Below are positions 8,013 through 16,504 of a stretch of 64,000 bases of DNA, one piece after another. Below the pieces are notes generated by a model, which searched no databases, had not been told where the DNA came from, and worked only from the letters and a program-made list of their open reading frames with translations. The stretch lies in NCBI RefSeq assembly GCF_039543185.1, contig NZ_BAABJG010000008.1, positions 46,878 to 110,877 of the forward strand, written 5' to 3'. The stretch is from Paenibacillus_S vulneris (GTDB lineage Bacteria > Bacillota > Bacilli > Paenibacillales > NBRC-103111). Every line of letters starts with the position of its first letter. Position 1 is the first letter of the stretch. The translations under genes and the position numbers were made by a program.

Positions 8013-9005
8013 TTATCCATTGCAGCTATGCTGGAGCATCATCAAAAAGCTGTCGATGAGGTCCGGGTTAAAAGCGGCGCCCTTTTGCTCCGCCATAAAA
8101 GCAACTGCTCTTTCTTTGCTCCAGGCATCCTTGTAGGCTCGACGGCTCGTTAACGCATCATAGACGTCGACCACGGACACGACCTGCGCTTCGAACGGGA
8201 TGTCATTTCCTTTTAGCTTGGCGGGATAACCGGTGCCGTCCCATTTTTCATGGTGGTATTGAATGATGTGCTCGGCAATGCGCAGCTCTTCCTGAAGGAT
8301 CTCATCCTCGAGCTCTCGTGAGATTTTATTTACAATCTCCAGACCAATCAGCGGATGGGTCTCGATGATATATCTTTCGTAATGGTTGAGCTTCCCCGGT
8401 TTGTACAATATACCCTCAGGAATGCCGGATTTGCCGATATCATGCATAATACTGGCATTGACGATTTGTTGAATATACTCTTCTGGGAGACCCAGCTTCA
8501 AACGCTCGTTATGGAAAGTAAGCAGCTTTTCGGTTCCATGCTGCACGCGGGACAGATGCTCTTCAATATGTGGGTCCCTAATTTCACAGGAAATGGCTAG
8601 CACCTTCAATATTTCACTTTGCAGCTTCAGCTTGCGGGTTTCCGATATATAGCTCCCCTCGGATATCTGGTCCAAATCGCGGACGACACCTACGTAGTAG
8701 GTCTGCTGGTTCACAACCATGGGGGTGATGGTGATGTTGGTGTGCCAAATGTCTTTATTTTTCTTGCGGTTGATAAATACGCCGGTCCAGGCCAAATTCA
8801 TCTGAAGCGACTCGTGCATACTCGCATACGTTTTTGGAGGAGTAAGACGAGATCTCAAAAAGTTGGCACGAAGACCTATCATATATTCACGGGAATATCC
8901 CGTAACTTCCTCATATTTGGAATTAACCTCAACAATACGGTGATTCTCATCCGTAATAATGACCCCGTCGGCTAATTTCAGGTAAAACTCTAGAGCCGCC
9001 TGCAT
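8013..9005 (-). CDS. PAS-HD-GYP protein, probable cyclic-di-GMP phosphodiesterase
   Basis: A 330-aa soluble protein. Residues about 5-120 are a PAS domain (GVIITDENHRIVEVN, YEEVTGYSREYMIG). Residues about 150-325 are an HD-GYP domain with MHDIGKSGIPEGILYKPG, THPLIG, HHEKWDGTGYP and DVYDALTSRRAYK, all key metal and GYP residues intact. HD-GYP enzymes hydrolyse c-di-GMP; activity is inferred. The start at 9005 is set by AAGGAGG six bases upstream; the ORF extends 25 codons further without another good site. No membrane segment, so PAS likely senses a cytosolic cue. Monocistronic. Confidence 0.8.
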   Translation of the reverse strand: MQAALEFYLKLADGVIITDENHRIVEVNSKYEEVTGYSREYMIGLRANFLRSRLTPPKTYASMHESLQMNLAWTGVFINRKKNKDIWHTNITITPMVVNQQTYYVGVVRDLDQISEGSYISETRKLKLQSEILKVLAISCEIRDPHIEEHLSRVQHGTEKLLTFHNERLKLGLPEEYIQQIVNASIMHDIGKSGIPEGILYKPGKLNHYERYIIETHPLIGLEIVNKISRELEDEILQEELRIAEHIIQYHHEKWDGTGYPAKLKGNDIPFEAQVVSVVDVYDALTSRRAYKDAWSKERAVAFMAEQKGAAFNPDLIDSFLMMLQHSCNG

Positions 9006-9270
9006 GGTGTTCCTCCTTAAATATAGTAAAGCTTCTCGTGCAGGAGGTTGTGGTGACCTCAAGCCGGTTGTACCTTCCATAGTTTAGCATAATTTTTGTG
9101 TACCAAAGTTCACAATTTGTTGAATAATAGTTTCGGTTCTTCCCGTTCATGATACGCCGTATGCAACTTAAGAAAATTTTAAGGTTTCCTTATGAGCGCC
9201 TTAAATTGTGTTTTGTATACTGAAGGTATCTATATGCAGTGATGCAGCAGCCAATTAAGGAGCGGAAATC

Positions 9271-9558
9271 ATGCGGAACACGTTAAGGAATGACGTTGAA
9301 CGGGATCATAGTCCTATAACGAAATGCCTGCTAAGGAATACGGAGTTGGAATATCGGGCGAAAACGGTCAAAGGGTACGAGGTAAGCTGCTACCAAATGT
9401 GCTTTTACCTTCTTCAAAATGAGGCCAAAGCGATGAAGGCTGCCTTGGCATCTGTCGAAGCGCTGCTGTTGAATGACTCCTTCTTCTCCATGCCGGAAAG
9501 GGAACGCCTCGATGCTGTACGGAAAGTATCGATTCGCTGCTCCCTGAGACTGGTTTAA
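9271..9558 (+). CDS. Hypothetical protein, 95 aa
   Basis: A 95-aa basic protein with ATG at 9271 behind AAGGAG. The central part YEVSCYQMCFYLLQNEAKAM resembles in a weak way region 2 of ECF sigma factors (a YLL.DE..A motif), but the protein is far too short and has no region 4. No export signal. It may be a lineage-specific regulator relic or adaptor; I do not assign a function. It is followed at 97 bases by the SDR gene, same strand. Confidence 0.5.
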   Translation: MRNTLRNDVERDHSPITKCLLRNTELEYRAKTVKGYEVSCYQMCFYLLQNEAKAMKAALASVEALLLNDSFFSMPERERLDAVRKVSIRCSLRLV

Positions 9559-9654
9559 AAAGCATGAAAAATGATACAGGGCTGGAACATAGAATCCAGA
9601 TTTCAAGACATACTACATGCTTAGAAAGTGATCTATGACATGGAGGACAAGGGA

Positions 9655-10422
9655 ATGAGTCTGGATGGAAAAGGAGCTATGAGATTTAAGGATAAAGCAG
9701 CTGTGGTCACCGGCGGAGCCAGTGGAATCGGCGAAATGACCGTTCGATTGTTTGCGGCCGAGGGGGCGAAGATCGTCATTGCAGATTTCGCGGACCGGGG
9801 GCAGGAGCTCTCGAAGGAATTGAATCAGCAGGGATATGACACGCTGTTTGTCAAAACCGATGTGACCCAGGAGGAACAGGTAAGAAACATGGTCGAGCAG
9901 ACCGTAAAGCAATACGGCAAGCTGGATATTCTGTTTGCCAATGCGGGAATCGCCAAGGATGCTCCAGCCCACGAGCTCAGTCTGGAGTCTTGGCAAAAAA
10001 CGATAGATATTAATTTGACCGGCGTATTCCTGTGCGATAAGTATGCAATCGGACAAATGCTGTCGCAAGACACCGGCGGGGTTATTGTTAACTGCGGCTC
10101 CATACACAGCCATGCCGGAAAAGCGGGAGTAACCGCTTATTCCTCCGCCAAAGGCGGTGTCAAGCTCTTAACCCAAACGTTAGGAGTTACTTACGCCAAA
10201 AACCACATCCGAGTCAATGCGGTATGTCCGGGGTACATCGATACGCCGCTGATTTCGGGACGCACGGAAGCGGTGAACGAGCATCTGATCAGCCTCCATC
10301 CTATGGGAAGGCTGGGCAAGCCGGAGGAAGTAGCCAAAGCTGTGCTGTTTCTGGCAAGCGAGGACGCTTCGTTTATTACGGGTACGAGCCTTCTCATCGA
10401 TGGAGGTTATACTGCACAATAA
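9655..10422 (+). CDS. Short-chain dehydrogenase/reductase (classical SDR)
   Basis: A 255-aa oxidoreductase. TGGASGIG near residue 16 is the dinucleotide-binding glycine motif, ADFADR follows strand 2 (the acidic residue favours NAD), NAGI is at about 88, the catalytic Ser is in NCGSIHSHAG and the YSSAKGG segment supplies Tyr and Lys. PGYID and ITGTSLLIDGGYTAQ are the usual C-terminal signatures of FabG-like and glucose-dehydrogenase-like SDRs. The ATG at 9655 lies eight bases after GGAGG; the later ATG at 9679 has its GGAG too close. Substrate unknown. Confidence 0.8.
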   Translation: MSLDGKGAMRFKDKAAVVTGGASGIGEMTVRLFAAEGAKIVIADFADRGQELSKELNQQGYDTLFVKTDVTQEEQVRNMVEQTVKQYGKLDILFANAGIAKDAPAHELSLESWQKTIDINLTGVFLCDKYAIGQMLSQDTGGVIVNCGSIHSHAGKAGVTAYSSAKGGVKLLTQTLGVTYAKNHIRVNAVCPGYIDTPLISGRTEAVNEHLISLHPMGRLGKPEEVAKAVLFLASEDASFITGTSLLIDGGYTAQ

Positions 10423-10440
10423 AGTAAGCCGGAGCTAGAG

Positions 10441-10492
10441 CAAAAAGACCGTTCCATCCAGCCGTCGAGGCCGGACTGGAGCGGTCTTTGCG
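10441..10492. terminator. Bidirectional terminator hairpin between convergent genes
   Basis: AAAGACCG...CGGTCTTT outer arms and TCCAGCCG/CGGACTGGA inner arms; the minus-strand side ends in TTTTT. Confidence 0.65.
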
Positions 10493-10509
10493 TAGCAGGG
10501 ATTTACCCC

Positions 10510-11070
10510 TTATTTGTTTTGGGCGAGTTGAGCTTGCCGATTGTACCATTGAACGAAGTTGTTGACGACAGTGTCCAGGAATTTTACCGTAGGCTCGTGG
10601 GTAATGTTACCTTCGGCATCCATCTTCTCATGAACGATTCCCACATAAACTTCATTGCCTGGAAGAAGCGGCGAACCAACACCCGGGGAGAACAGAATAT
10701 CACGCAGGTGCATTTGTGCCTTCACGGTTCCAAGAACTCCCATCGACGCGCCCATAATCCAGGACGGCTTTCCGTTCAGCACGCGATCCACGCGGGACAT
10801 CCAGTCGATCGCATTGACCATGACGCCCGGAACGGTACCGTTGTATTCTGGAACCAGCCAGAGAACGGCATCAGCGGCAGCCACTTTGGCTTTGAATTCT
10901 TTTACAGCGGCAGGAGCTTCATTCTCAATATCCTGATCGTAGAAGGGCAGGTCGCGAAGGCTCAAAATTTCAAGCTCAAAAAGGTCTTTATACCGTTTTT
11001 GAATATATTCGCCCAGCTTACGGTTATAGGATTCTTTGCGGATACTTCCGACAATAGCAGCTACTTTCAT
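10510..11070 (-). CDS. NADPH-dependent FMN reductase
   Basis: A 186-aa flavodoxin-fold protein. GSIRKESYNRKLG near residue 8 is the FMN phosphate-binding loop, and PEYNGTVPGVMVNAIDW near 75 is the family motif that contacts the isoalloxazine ring and the dimer partner. ASMGVLGTVKAQMHLR follows as in azoreductase/chromate reductase-type members. The ATG at 11070 is chosen because GGAGG is seven bases upstream; five extra codons are open before it. Likely provides reduced flavin or quinone reduction; electron acceptor unknown. Confidence 0.8.
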   Translation of the reverse strand: MKVAAIVGSIRKESYNRKLGEYIQKRYKDLFELEILSLRDLPFYDQDIENEAPAAVKEFKAKVAAADAVLWLVPEYNGTVPGVMVNAIDWMSRVDRVLNGKPSWIMGASMGVLGTVKAQMHLRDILFSPGVGSPLLPGNEVYVGIVHEKMDAEGNITHEPTVKFLDTVVNNFVQWYNRQAQLAQNK

Positions 11071-11182
11071 GGTTATTACCTCCAAGGATTCATTTGAAAT
11101 ATGTAAATCAGATTTGAATAGTACAATAAATATTATTATTTATTTATTATATTTAGTCAACATAAAAGTTTAGAATATAGGC

Positions 11183-11216
11183 AAAAAAATTCCCGGAAAA
11201 GACATTTGTCCCGGGG
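11183..11216 (-). terminator. Terminator of the GntR-type gene
   Basis: On the minus strand CCGGGACA...TGTC...CCGG hairpin followed by seven T (A run at 11183-11189). Confidence 0.65.
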
Positions 11217-11226
11217 GAAGTAAGAG

Positions 11227-11919
11227 TCAGGGGCGATTGAGCTGCTCAAGCACCTGCTCCACTTTTTTCAGATGCATAGACATCCGTTCCTTGGCTGCAG
11301 CCGCATCGCGTTCCTGAACTGCGGCCACGATAAGGCGGTGCTCCTCCGAAAGCCGGCTTAGCTCGCTTTGGTCAGCGAATACCCATAATTTGCGGCTCTC
11401 CCGCATCACAGAACCCATGGATGAAAACAAGGATTCGAGGGTTCTTTGGAGCAGCGGGTTACCGGACGCTTCGGCAAGCGCGACGTGAAGCCGGATATCC
11501 GCCTGCTCCAGCGCTTCCTCATCTTCAAGCTTTTCCATTTCCTCGAGTATCGAGGAGAGTGCAGCCAAATGATGGTCGGACCGGCGCTCAGCAGCAAGCG
11601 ACGCACTCTCCGTTTCCAATATGTAGCGAAGCTCAAGCCAGGCTTTGAGCTGAGGGAGATCGCTGATCTCCGGCAGCTGCCATATGGAGGAGGGCGGCGG
11701 ACTTGTCTGAAGCACGAAGGTGCCTCCGCCATGCCGCACGTCAACCCAGCCATGAGCCTTTAACGACATGAGGGCCTCGCGAATGGTTGAACGGCCTACC
11801 TGGTAATTCACAGCCAGCTGCTCTACGGATGGCAGGCGGCTACCTATCGGATACTCGCCTTGGAGGATTTGATCCCGTATGGCATCGGCCACGACTTCGT
11901 AAGCTTTTTTTATAATCAC
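11227..11919 (-). CDS. GntR family regulator, FadR/FCD type, divergent from glcDF
   Basis: A 230-aa repressor-type protein. Residues 1-75 form a winged helix (SRLPSVEQLAVNYQVGRSTIREAL is the GntR HTH, seen in two pieces). Residues about 90-220 are an all-helical FCD effector domain with the expected spaced acidic and histidine residues (RLHVALAEASGNPL, SEEHRLIVAAVQERD) that bind a metal and a carboxylate. GTG at 11919 follows AAAGGA. Its divergent arrangement with the glycolate-oxidase-like pair suggests it controls that operon in response to a hydroxy acid such as glycolate or lactate, as GlcC/LldR do. This role is inferred. Confidence 0.75.
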   Translation of the reverse strand: MIIKKAYEVVADAIRDQILQGEYPIGSRLPSVEQLAVNYQVGRSTIREALMSLKAHGWVDVRHGGGTFVLQTSPPPSSIWQLPEISDLPQLKAWLELRYILETESASLAAERRSDHHLAALSSILEEMEKLEDEEALEQADIRLHVALAEASGNPLLQRTLESLFSSMGSVMRESRKLWVFADQSELSRLSEEHRLIVAAVQERDAAAAKERMSMHLKKVEQVLEQLNRP

Positions 11920-11938
11920 AAGCGCACATCCTTTGTAT

Positions 11939-11950
11939 GGTTGTCAAACC
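11939..11950. promoter_or_regulatory. Possible GntR operator upstream of its own gene
   Basis: GGTT-GTCA-AACC is a small perfect inverted repeat 20 bases upstream of the regulator start codon, a position suited to autoregulation. Seen by eye; GntR/FCD sites are often short palindromes. Confidence 0.3.
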
Positions 11951-12083
11951 GGCAGCCCTGCGGTAAGCTCATCCCCAGCTCCTATCTCAAATGGGCGATA
12001 AAGAGAACCGCCGGCCTGGTTGCGGACAGGCTTTGCTGATAACGGATTTCCCGATATCAAGGGAAAATCTTTTCACAGCAGGA

Positions 12084-12113
12084 TTGACACGTTATGAAAG
12101 CGAATTCTATAAT
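12084..12113 (+). promoter_or_regulatory. Consensus sigma-A promoter of glcDF
   Basis: TTGACA (12084-12089) and TATAAT (12108-12113), both perfect, are 18 bases apart. Such a strong promoter normally needs a repressor, which fits the inverted repeat just behind it. Confidence 0.7.
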
Positions 12114-12116
12114 AAA

Positions 12117-12129
12117 GTCATCAGATGAC
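12117..12129. promoter_or_regulatory. Putative operator at the glcDF transcription start
   Basis: GTCATC-A-GATGAC is a perfect 6+1+6 inverted repeat starting four bases after the -10 box, where a bound repressor would block initiation or escape. The divergent FCD-type regulator is the obvious candidate binder; this is inference. Confidence 0.5.
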
Positions 12130-12188
12130 CTGATTAAAATTATACATGAAGGTTCCAAGAGAAACAATATCCCGGGAGGTTATATCCA

Positions 12189-13709
12189 GTGCTATCCTCA
12201 ACTGTTCGAGAGCAACTGCAAGGCATTGTCGGGCCGAGCTGGTTTAAGGACGATACCGAATCCCTCGTCTCCTACAGCTACGACGCGACGCCGTTATATC
12301 AATCACTGCCGGACGGAGTTATTTTTCCATCGTCCACGCAGGAGGTATCCGCGATTATGAAGGTGTGCGCACAGAACAAGGTTCCCGTTATTGCCAGAGG
12401 AGCCGGCAGCAATCTGTGCGGAGGCGTCGTACCGGTACAAGGCGGACTTGTCATGGTGATGACGAGAATGAATCGGCTGTTGGAGATCGATCAGGACAAT
12501 TTGACGGCAACGTTCCAAACCGGCCTCAATACGAAGCAGTTTCACAATGCGGTTGAGGCAACGGGATTATTTTACCCTCCCGACCCCAGCAGCATGATTA
12601 TATGTACGATGGGGGGCAATATTGCGCTCGGCGCTGGGGGCCTTCGCGGATTGAAATACGGAACGACCAAGGACTATGTGATCGGGCTGGAAGCAGTGCT
12701 GGCCAATGGAGATATTTTACGAACAGGCGGCAAGCTGGTGAAGGACGTCGCCGGATACGATTTGACCCGATTGCTGGTCGGGTCCGGAGGAACGCTCGCC
12801 ATCATTACCGAGGCGACGGTGAAGCTGGTCCCCAAGCCGGCCTTTCGGCGGTCCATGGTCGCCATTTATAGCGATCTGTCCTCCGCAGCACGCTCGGTTT
12901 CGCAGATTGTGGCCAACCGGATTACGCCGTGTACGCTGGAATTTATGGATCGCGCGACGATTCGCGTCGTCGAGGATTTTGCCCGCATCGGCCTTCCCGT
13001 AGATGCCGAAGCGATACTGGCAATTGAGCAGGATGGCGATGAGAGCCTGGTGGAGCGGGATTTGCAGCTGATCGAATCGATTTGCCGCCAGGAAGGCGCT
13101 ATAGAGGTCAAGGTAGCCTCAACTCCGGAGGAAGGCGCCAAGGTCATGGAGGCGAGACGAAGCGCATTGGCGGCTCTGTCCCGTTTGCGCCCCACGACGA
13201 TCCTGGAGGATGCAACCGTGCCTAGATCCAGGATTGCTGAGATGGTCTTGGAGGTTCAGCGAATTGCCGATAAGTATAACGTACAAATCTGCACGTTCGG
13301 CCATGCCGGCGACGGGAATCTGCATCCTACGGCGATGACCGATGCGCGCAATAAGGAAGAGATTCATCGGGTGGAGCAGGCCTTCGAGGAAATATTCGAG
13401 GCCGCCATTCGGATGGGAGGGACGATAACCGGGGAGCATGGCGTCGGCATGGTGAAGGCCCCGTATCTGGAGTGGAAGGTCGGCGCTTCGGGCATCGACA
13501 TTATGAAGCGTTTGAAGGAAGCCTTCGACCCGGATCAGCTGCTGAATCCCGGCAAGCTGTTCGCCGAGACGCGCAAGCGGATTGTATTTAGCGATGCGTC
13601 CCATGGCGACCGCCACGAGGCTCAAGAAGAAACGGCTGCAGGAAAGCAGGAGGGCCGCTATCCGCAGAAGGAACAGACGGCGAAGCCGGCCGGTCAGGAG
13701 GAGGCGTAA
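12189..13709 (+). CDS. glcD: FAD-linked oxidase, glycolate/lactate oxidase subunit GlcD-like
   Basis: A 506-aa flavoprotein. Residues about 40-215 form the PCMH FAD-binding domain: PVIARGAGSNLCGGVVP, YPPDPSSMIICTMGGNIA, KYGTTKDYVIGLE and KLVKDVAGYDLTRLLVGS. The C-terminal FAD-oxidase domain has TFGHAGDGNLHP and GTITGEHGVG (His residues near the active site). It would oxidise a 2-hydroxy acid and pass electrons to GlcF. GTG at 12189 has GGGAGG nine bases before it. The last roughly 40 residues are an unusual Glu/Gln/Lys/Arg-rich tail. The next gene starts two bases after its stop. Glycolate versus lactate cannot be separated by sight. Confidence 0.8.
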   Translation: MLSSTVREQLQGIVGPSWFKDDTESLVSYSYDATPLYQSLPDGVIFPSSTQEVSAIMKVCAQNKVPVIARGAGSNLCGGVVPVQGGLVMVMTRMNRLLEIDQDNLTATFQTGLNTKQFHNAVEATGLFYPPDPSSMIICTMGGNIALGAGGLRGLKYGTTKDYVIGLEAVLANGDILRTGGKLVKDVAGYDLTRLLVGSGGTLAIITEATVKLVPKPAFRRSMVAIYSDLSSAARSVSQIVANRITPCTLEFMDRATIRVVEDFARIGLPVDAEAILAIEQDGDESLVERDLQLIESICRQEGAIEVKVASTPEEGAKVMEARRSALAALSRLRPTTILEDATVPRSRIAEMVLEVQRIADKYNVQICTFGHAGDGNLHPTAMTDARNKEEIHRVEQAFEEIFEAAIRMGGTITGEHGVGMVKAPYLEWKVGASGIDIMKRLKEAFDPDQLLNPGKLFAETRKRIVFSDASHGDRHEAQEETAAGKQEGRYPQKEQTAKPAGQEEA

Positions 13710-13710
13710 T

Positions 13711-15123
13711 ATGGCGATGACGGAACGGGAAGCCTCTCACCAGCACAAGCTTGCGGAGAGGCTGAAGCTTACGCTGGACACGGACCAGCTGACCAATTGT
13801 ATGCGATGCGGCTTCTGCCAGACGGCCTGTCCGACCTTCAATGAGACGGGGCTGGAGGCTGCGTCGCCAAGGGGACGAATTGCTCTCATGAAAGCCGTGT
13901 CGGACGGCTTTATGGAGCCCGACCGCCGCTTCCAGGAGCAGATGGACCTGTGTCTTGGCTGCCGTGCCTGTGAACCTGCCTGCCCGTCGGACGTGAAATA
14001 CGGCCAGCTTATCGAGCAGGCGCGGGAGGCTATCGCTTCCGAAGCGCAGCACCCTTGGCACGTGAAGGCCATCCGCACCTTGTTCATGGAACGGCTGTTT
14101 CCTAACCATAGCCGGATGCGGCTGCTGGGAGGGATGCTTAAGCTGTATCAGCGCTCCGGCTTGCAGAAGCTGACGCAGAAAAGCGGAATCATGGGCCTGT
14201 TCCCCGAGCATATGAGGCAGATGGAAGCGATTCTGCCGGAAGGGTCCTCCGACGGCGTGATCCGCGCCTGGGAGAAGCTCGGTCTGCCGGCGGCCTGGGA
14301 AGCGACCGCAAGCGGCGAAGGCCGCATGCTGGTCATCCCTCCTGCCGGCGGCGTCAAACGCGGCCGCGTCGGGCTTTTTCGCGGCTGTATCATGGATGTG
14401 CTGTTCACGTCGACGAACGTGAACACGGTCCGGCTGCTCCGCGAGGCAGGCTTCGAGGTCGTCATTCCGACCTCGCAAACCTGCTGCGGAGCGCTGCACG
14501 CCCACGCGGGCGAAACGGCGTCGGCACGCCGCCTCGCCCGCGAGAACATCGACGCCTTCCGCGCAGCGGGCGTCGATTATGTGGCGAGCAACGCCGGCGG
14601 CTGCGGCGCGAGCCTGAAGGAATACGACCATCTGCTTGCCGCAGAGGAGTCGTATTCCACGGCGGCGGGCGAGTTTGCCCGCCGGGTCAAGGACATCGCC
14701 GAGCTGCTCGTCGATGAGGGGCTTCCGCTGCCGCTGAAGGCGGTGCAGCGGGAGAAGCCGCAGGTGGTCACCTATCAGGATTCGTGCCACCTGCGCAACG
14801 TCATGCGGGTCCAGCAGCAGCCCCGCACCCTTCTGCAGTCGATTCCGGGCGTCCGCCTGAACGAGCTGCAGGGCGCGGACCGTTGCTGCGGCTCGGCCGG
14901 TATCTACAATCTGACACAGCCGCAGATGTCTGCGGATGTGCTCGATCACAAGATGGAGCATGTGGATGCCACACAGGCGCAATATATCGTCACGGCCAAC
15001 CCGGGCTGCCTGCTCCAGATGAAATGGGGCATTGTCCGTGCGGGCTGTGAGGATCGAATGAAGGCCGTGCATCTGGTCGACTTGCTGGCGGAATCTCTGG
15101 ACGCGTCGGACGCCAAGAGCTAA
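13711..15123 (+). CDS. glcF: Iron-sulfur subunit of glycolate/lactate oxidase, GlcF-like
   Basis: A 470-aa protein with two 4Fe-4S motifs: CMRCGFCQTACP near residue 30 and CLGCRACEPACP near 80. Two CCG domains follow, with TCCGALHAHAGE near 255 and SCHLRNV plus RCCGSAGIYNL near 360-400. This is the layout of GlcF and LutA-type electron-transfer subunits that accept electrons from GlcD and reduce the quinone pool. ATG at 13711 is one base after the glcD stop codon with GGAGGAGG inside the glcD end, so translation is coupled. The gene is clearly richer in G+C than its surroundings (42 of 60 bases in 14521-14580). Confidence 0.82.
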   Translation: MAMTEREASHQHKLAERLKLTLDTDQLTNCMRCGFCQTACPTFNETGLEAASPRGRIALMKAVSDGFMEPDRRFQEQMDLCLGCRACEPACPSDVKYGQLIEQAREAIASEAQHPWHVKAIRTLFMERLFPNHSRMRLLGGMLKLYQRSGLQKLTQKSGIMGLFPEHMRQMEAILPEGSSDGVIRAWEKLGLPAAWEATASGEGRMLVIPPAGGVKRGRVGLFRGCIMDVLFTSTNVNTVRLLREAGFEVVIPTSQTCCGALHAHAGETASARRLARENIDAFRAAGVDYVASNAGGCGASLKEYDHLLAAEESYSTAAGEFARRVKDIAELLVDEGLPLPLKAVQREKPQVVTYQDSCHLRNVMRVQQQPRTLLQSIPGVRLNELQGADRCCGSAGIYNLTQPQMSADVLDHKMEHVDATQAQYIVTANPGCLLQMKWGIVRAGCEDRMKAVHLVDLLAESLDASDAKS

Positions 15124-15145
15124 CCGGTATCCATATCCCAAGAAA

Positions 15146-15174
15146 AAAAAGCTTACCATCCGGTAAGCTTTTTC
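15146..15174 (+). terminator. Terminator of glcDF
   Basis: Perfect GCTTACC-ATCC-GGTAAGC hairpin flanked by A and T runs, so possibly bidirectional. Confidence 0.8.
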
Positions 15175-15292
15175 TGCTTTTGTCAAAAAAGTCAAGAAGC
15201 TTGTACCAGAATATCGGGCCTTAATCGCGAATAACTTTTAGTAAACGAGTAAGATTCTGCCGGAATACTGAATGTTTCATGATATTTCGGTG

Positions 15293-15298
15293 TATAAT
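15293..15298 (+). promoter_or_regulatory. Candidate -10 box for the DGQHR gene pair
   Basis: TATAAT 70 bases upstream of the start at 15368; the matching -35 region is weak. An AT-rich leader follows. Confidence 0.35.
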
Positions 15299-15367
15299 GG
15301 AACTATATGAACCTATTATAGTAATATATATCTATAGCAATATACCTATTTGAAGGAGGAAGAACGA

Positions 15368-16504
15368 ATGGATCCCATTTCATCTCTGTCTGAACTTTTG
15401 GCGGAGCAAAAAGCATCATCGTACATCGAGATTCCGGGCGCAGTTTCCAGGACGTTCGGGCAAACGACATTGTCCACAACGCTGCCAATGAGCAAGCTGT
15501 TTTCCATTTATGAAGTGGATTTGGAAGTGCAGCGCGCCATTGTTCCACAAAATTTATCCAAGCTGATGGACTATATCATGCTGTACCTGGATCATCAGCA
15601 AGGCATTTATTTTCCGGGGATTATTCTTTCGGCGCGGGGTGCCGGAGAATATGATGCCGATCAGCAGGTATACCGGCTTCAAGCGATTGAAAAGCTGTAT
15701 GTGGTAGACGGACAGCATCGTCTGGCCGCCTTCCGGAGAATTATGGAAACGCTGCAAAGCAATATGGCCCGCGCCAAGGACCGCAGAGAATACGACCGGA
15801 TGGAAGAAATTACGGATAAGCTGAGCAAGCTGTACACGTTCCCGATGTCCACGATGATTTATCTGGATATTAACGCTCGCCAAGAACGCCAGCTGTTCTC
15901 CGACATCAACAAGCTTCCGCGTAAAATCGGCGGCAATCTGGCCGTGCTGCGCGAGCAGCGCAGATTTTACCATGTGCTGGCGACGCATTTGGCGGCTGAA
16001 GCCCCGGCGATGAAGCAAATTACGGTGGATATGTTTACGGAGCGGGGCAAAGGTCCGGAGTTTTTATTCTCCTACCACCTGCTGGTTGAAATCCTGTGCG
16101 GCCTGTTCGAAGGTCGGTTGAAATCGGCTGCCCGCAACAACGGCTACTATTTCAGCGACAGTGAGATTGAAGAGCATTTCAAGCTTGCTTCCTACTACTT
16201 CGACGTCATGCTTCGTTACTTGCCGGAGCCTGAAAAGGGCGAGCTGTGCTGGACGGAAAATCTGCAAATCGCGATGGCTCTGTTCTTCCATGACGAAGTG
16301 ACCAAGACAGGGACCTTCAACCGCTACGCGCTGGAATATACGATGAAGATATTGCCTCATATCGATTGGAATGCGATCTACGTAGGCGATGAGAAGGATC
16401 GGCTGCCTAGACGTTCGCGTATCATGAAGGCTTACCAATACATTAAGGATTTCTTTCAGGAGCATCACGTGTTCTTGATTCGCGATAAGGAGGACGTCGG
16501 CTAA
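15368..16504 (+). CDS. DGQHR-domain protein, DndB-like (first of a pair)
   Basis: A 378-aa protein. The segment YVVDGQHRLAAFRRI near residue 115 is the DGQHR signature, followed about 45 residues later by MIYLDINARQERQLFSDIN and KLPRKIGGNL, the usual second conserved block of DndB-type proteins. DndB is the regulator linked to DNA phosphorothioation operons, but many DGQHR proteins occur without the modification genes and their function is unknown. No dndA, C, D, E or restriction gene is near. ATG at 15368 follows GAAGGAGGA. The stop overlaps the next gene start by one base (TAATG), so the two are translated together and probably act as partners. Confidence 0.75.
   Translation: MDPISSLSELLAEQKASSYIEIPGAVSRTFGQTTLSTTLPMSKLFSIYEVDLEVQRAIVPQNLSKLMDYIMLYLDHQQGIYFPGIILSARGAGEYDADQQVYRLQAIEKLYVVDGQHRLAAFRRIMETLQSNMARAKDRREYDRMEEITDKLSKLYTFPMSTMIYLDINARQERQLFSDINKLPRKIGGNLAVLREQRRFYHVLATHLAAEAPAMKQITVDMFTERGKGPEFLFSYHLLVEILCGLFEGRLKSAARNNGYYFSDSEIEEHFKLASYYFDVMLRYLPEPEKGELCWTENLQIAMALFFHDEVTKTGTFNRYALEYTMKILPHIDWNAIYVGDEKDRLPRRSRIMKAYQYIKDFFQEHHVFLIRDKEDVG

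Noticed and set aside
13588..15195. 535-codon open frame on the minus strand across glcF
   Set aside because: It is the shadow of a GC-rich gene: glcF in the plus strand has all iron-sulfur motifs, whereas the antisense product is Arg/His/Leu/Gln-rich with no recognisable domain and no ribosome binding site.
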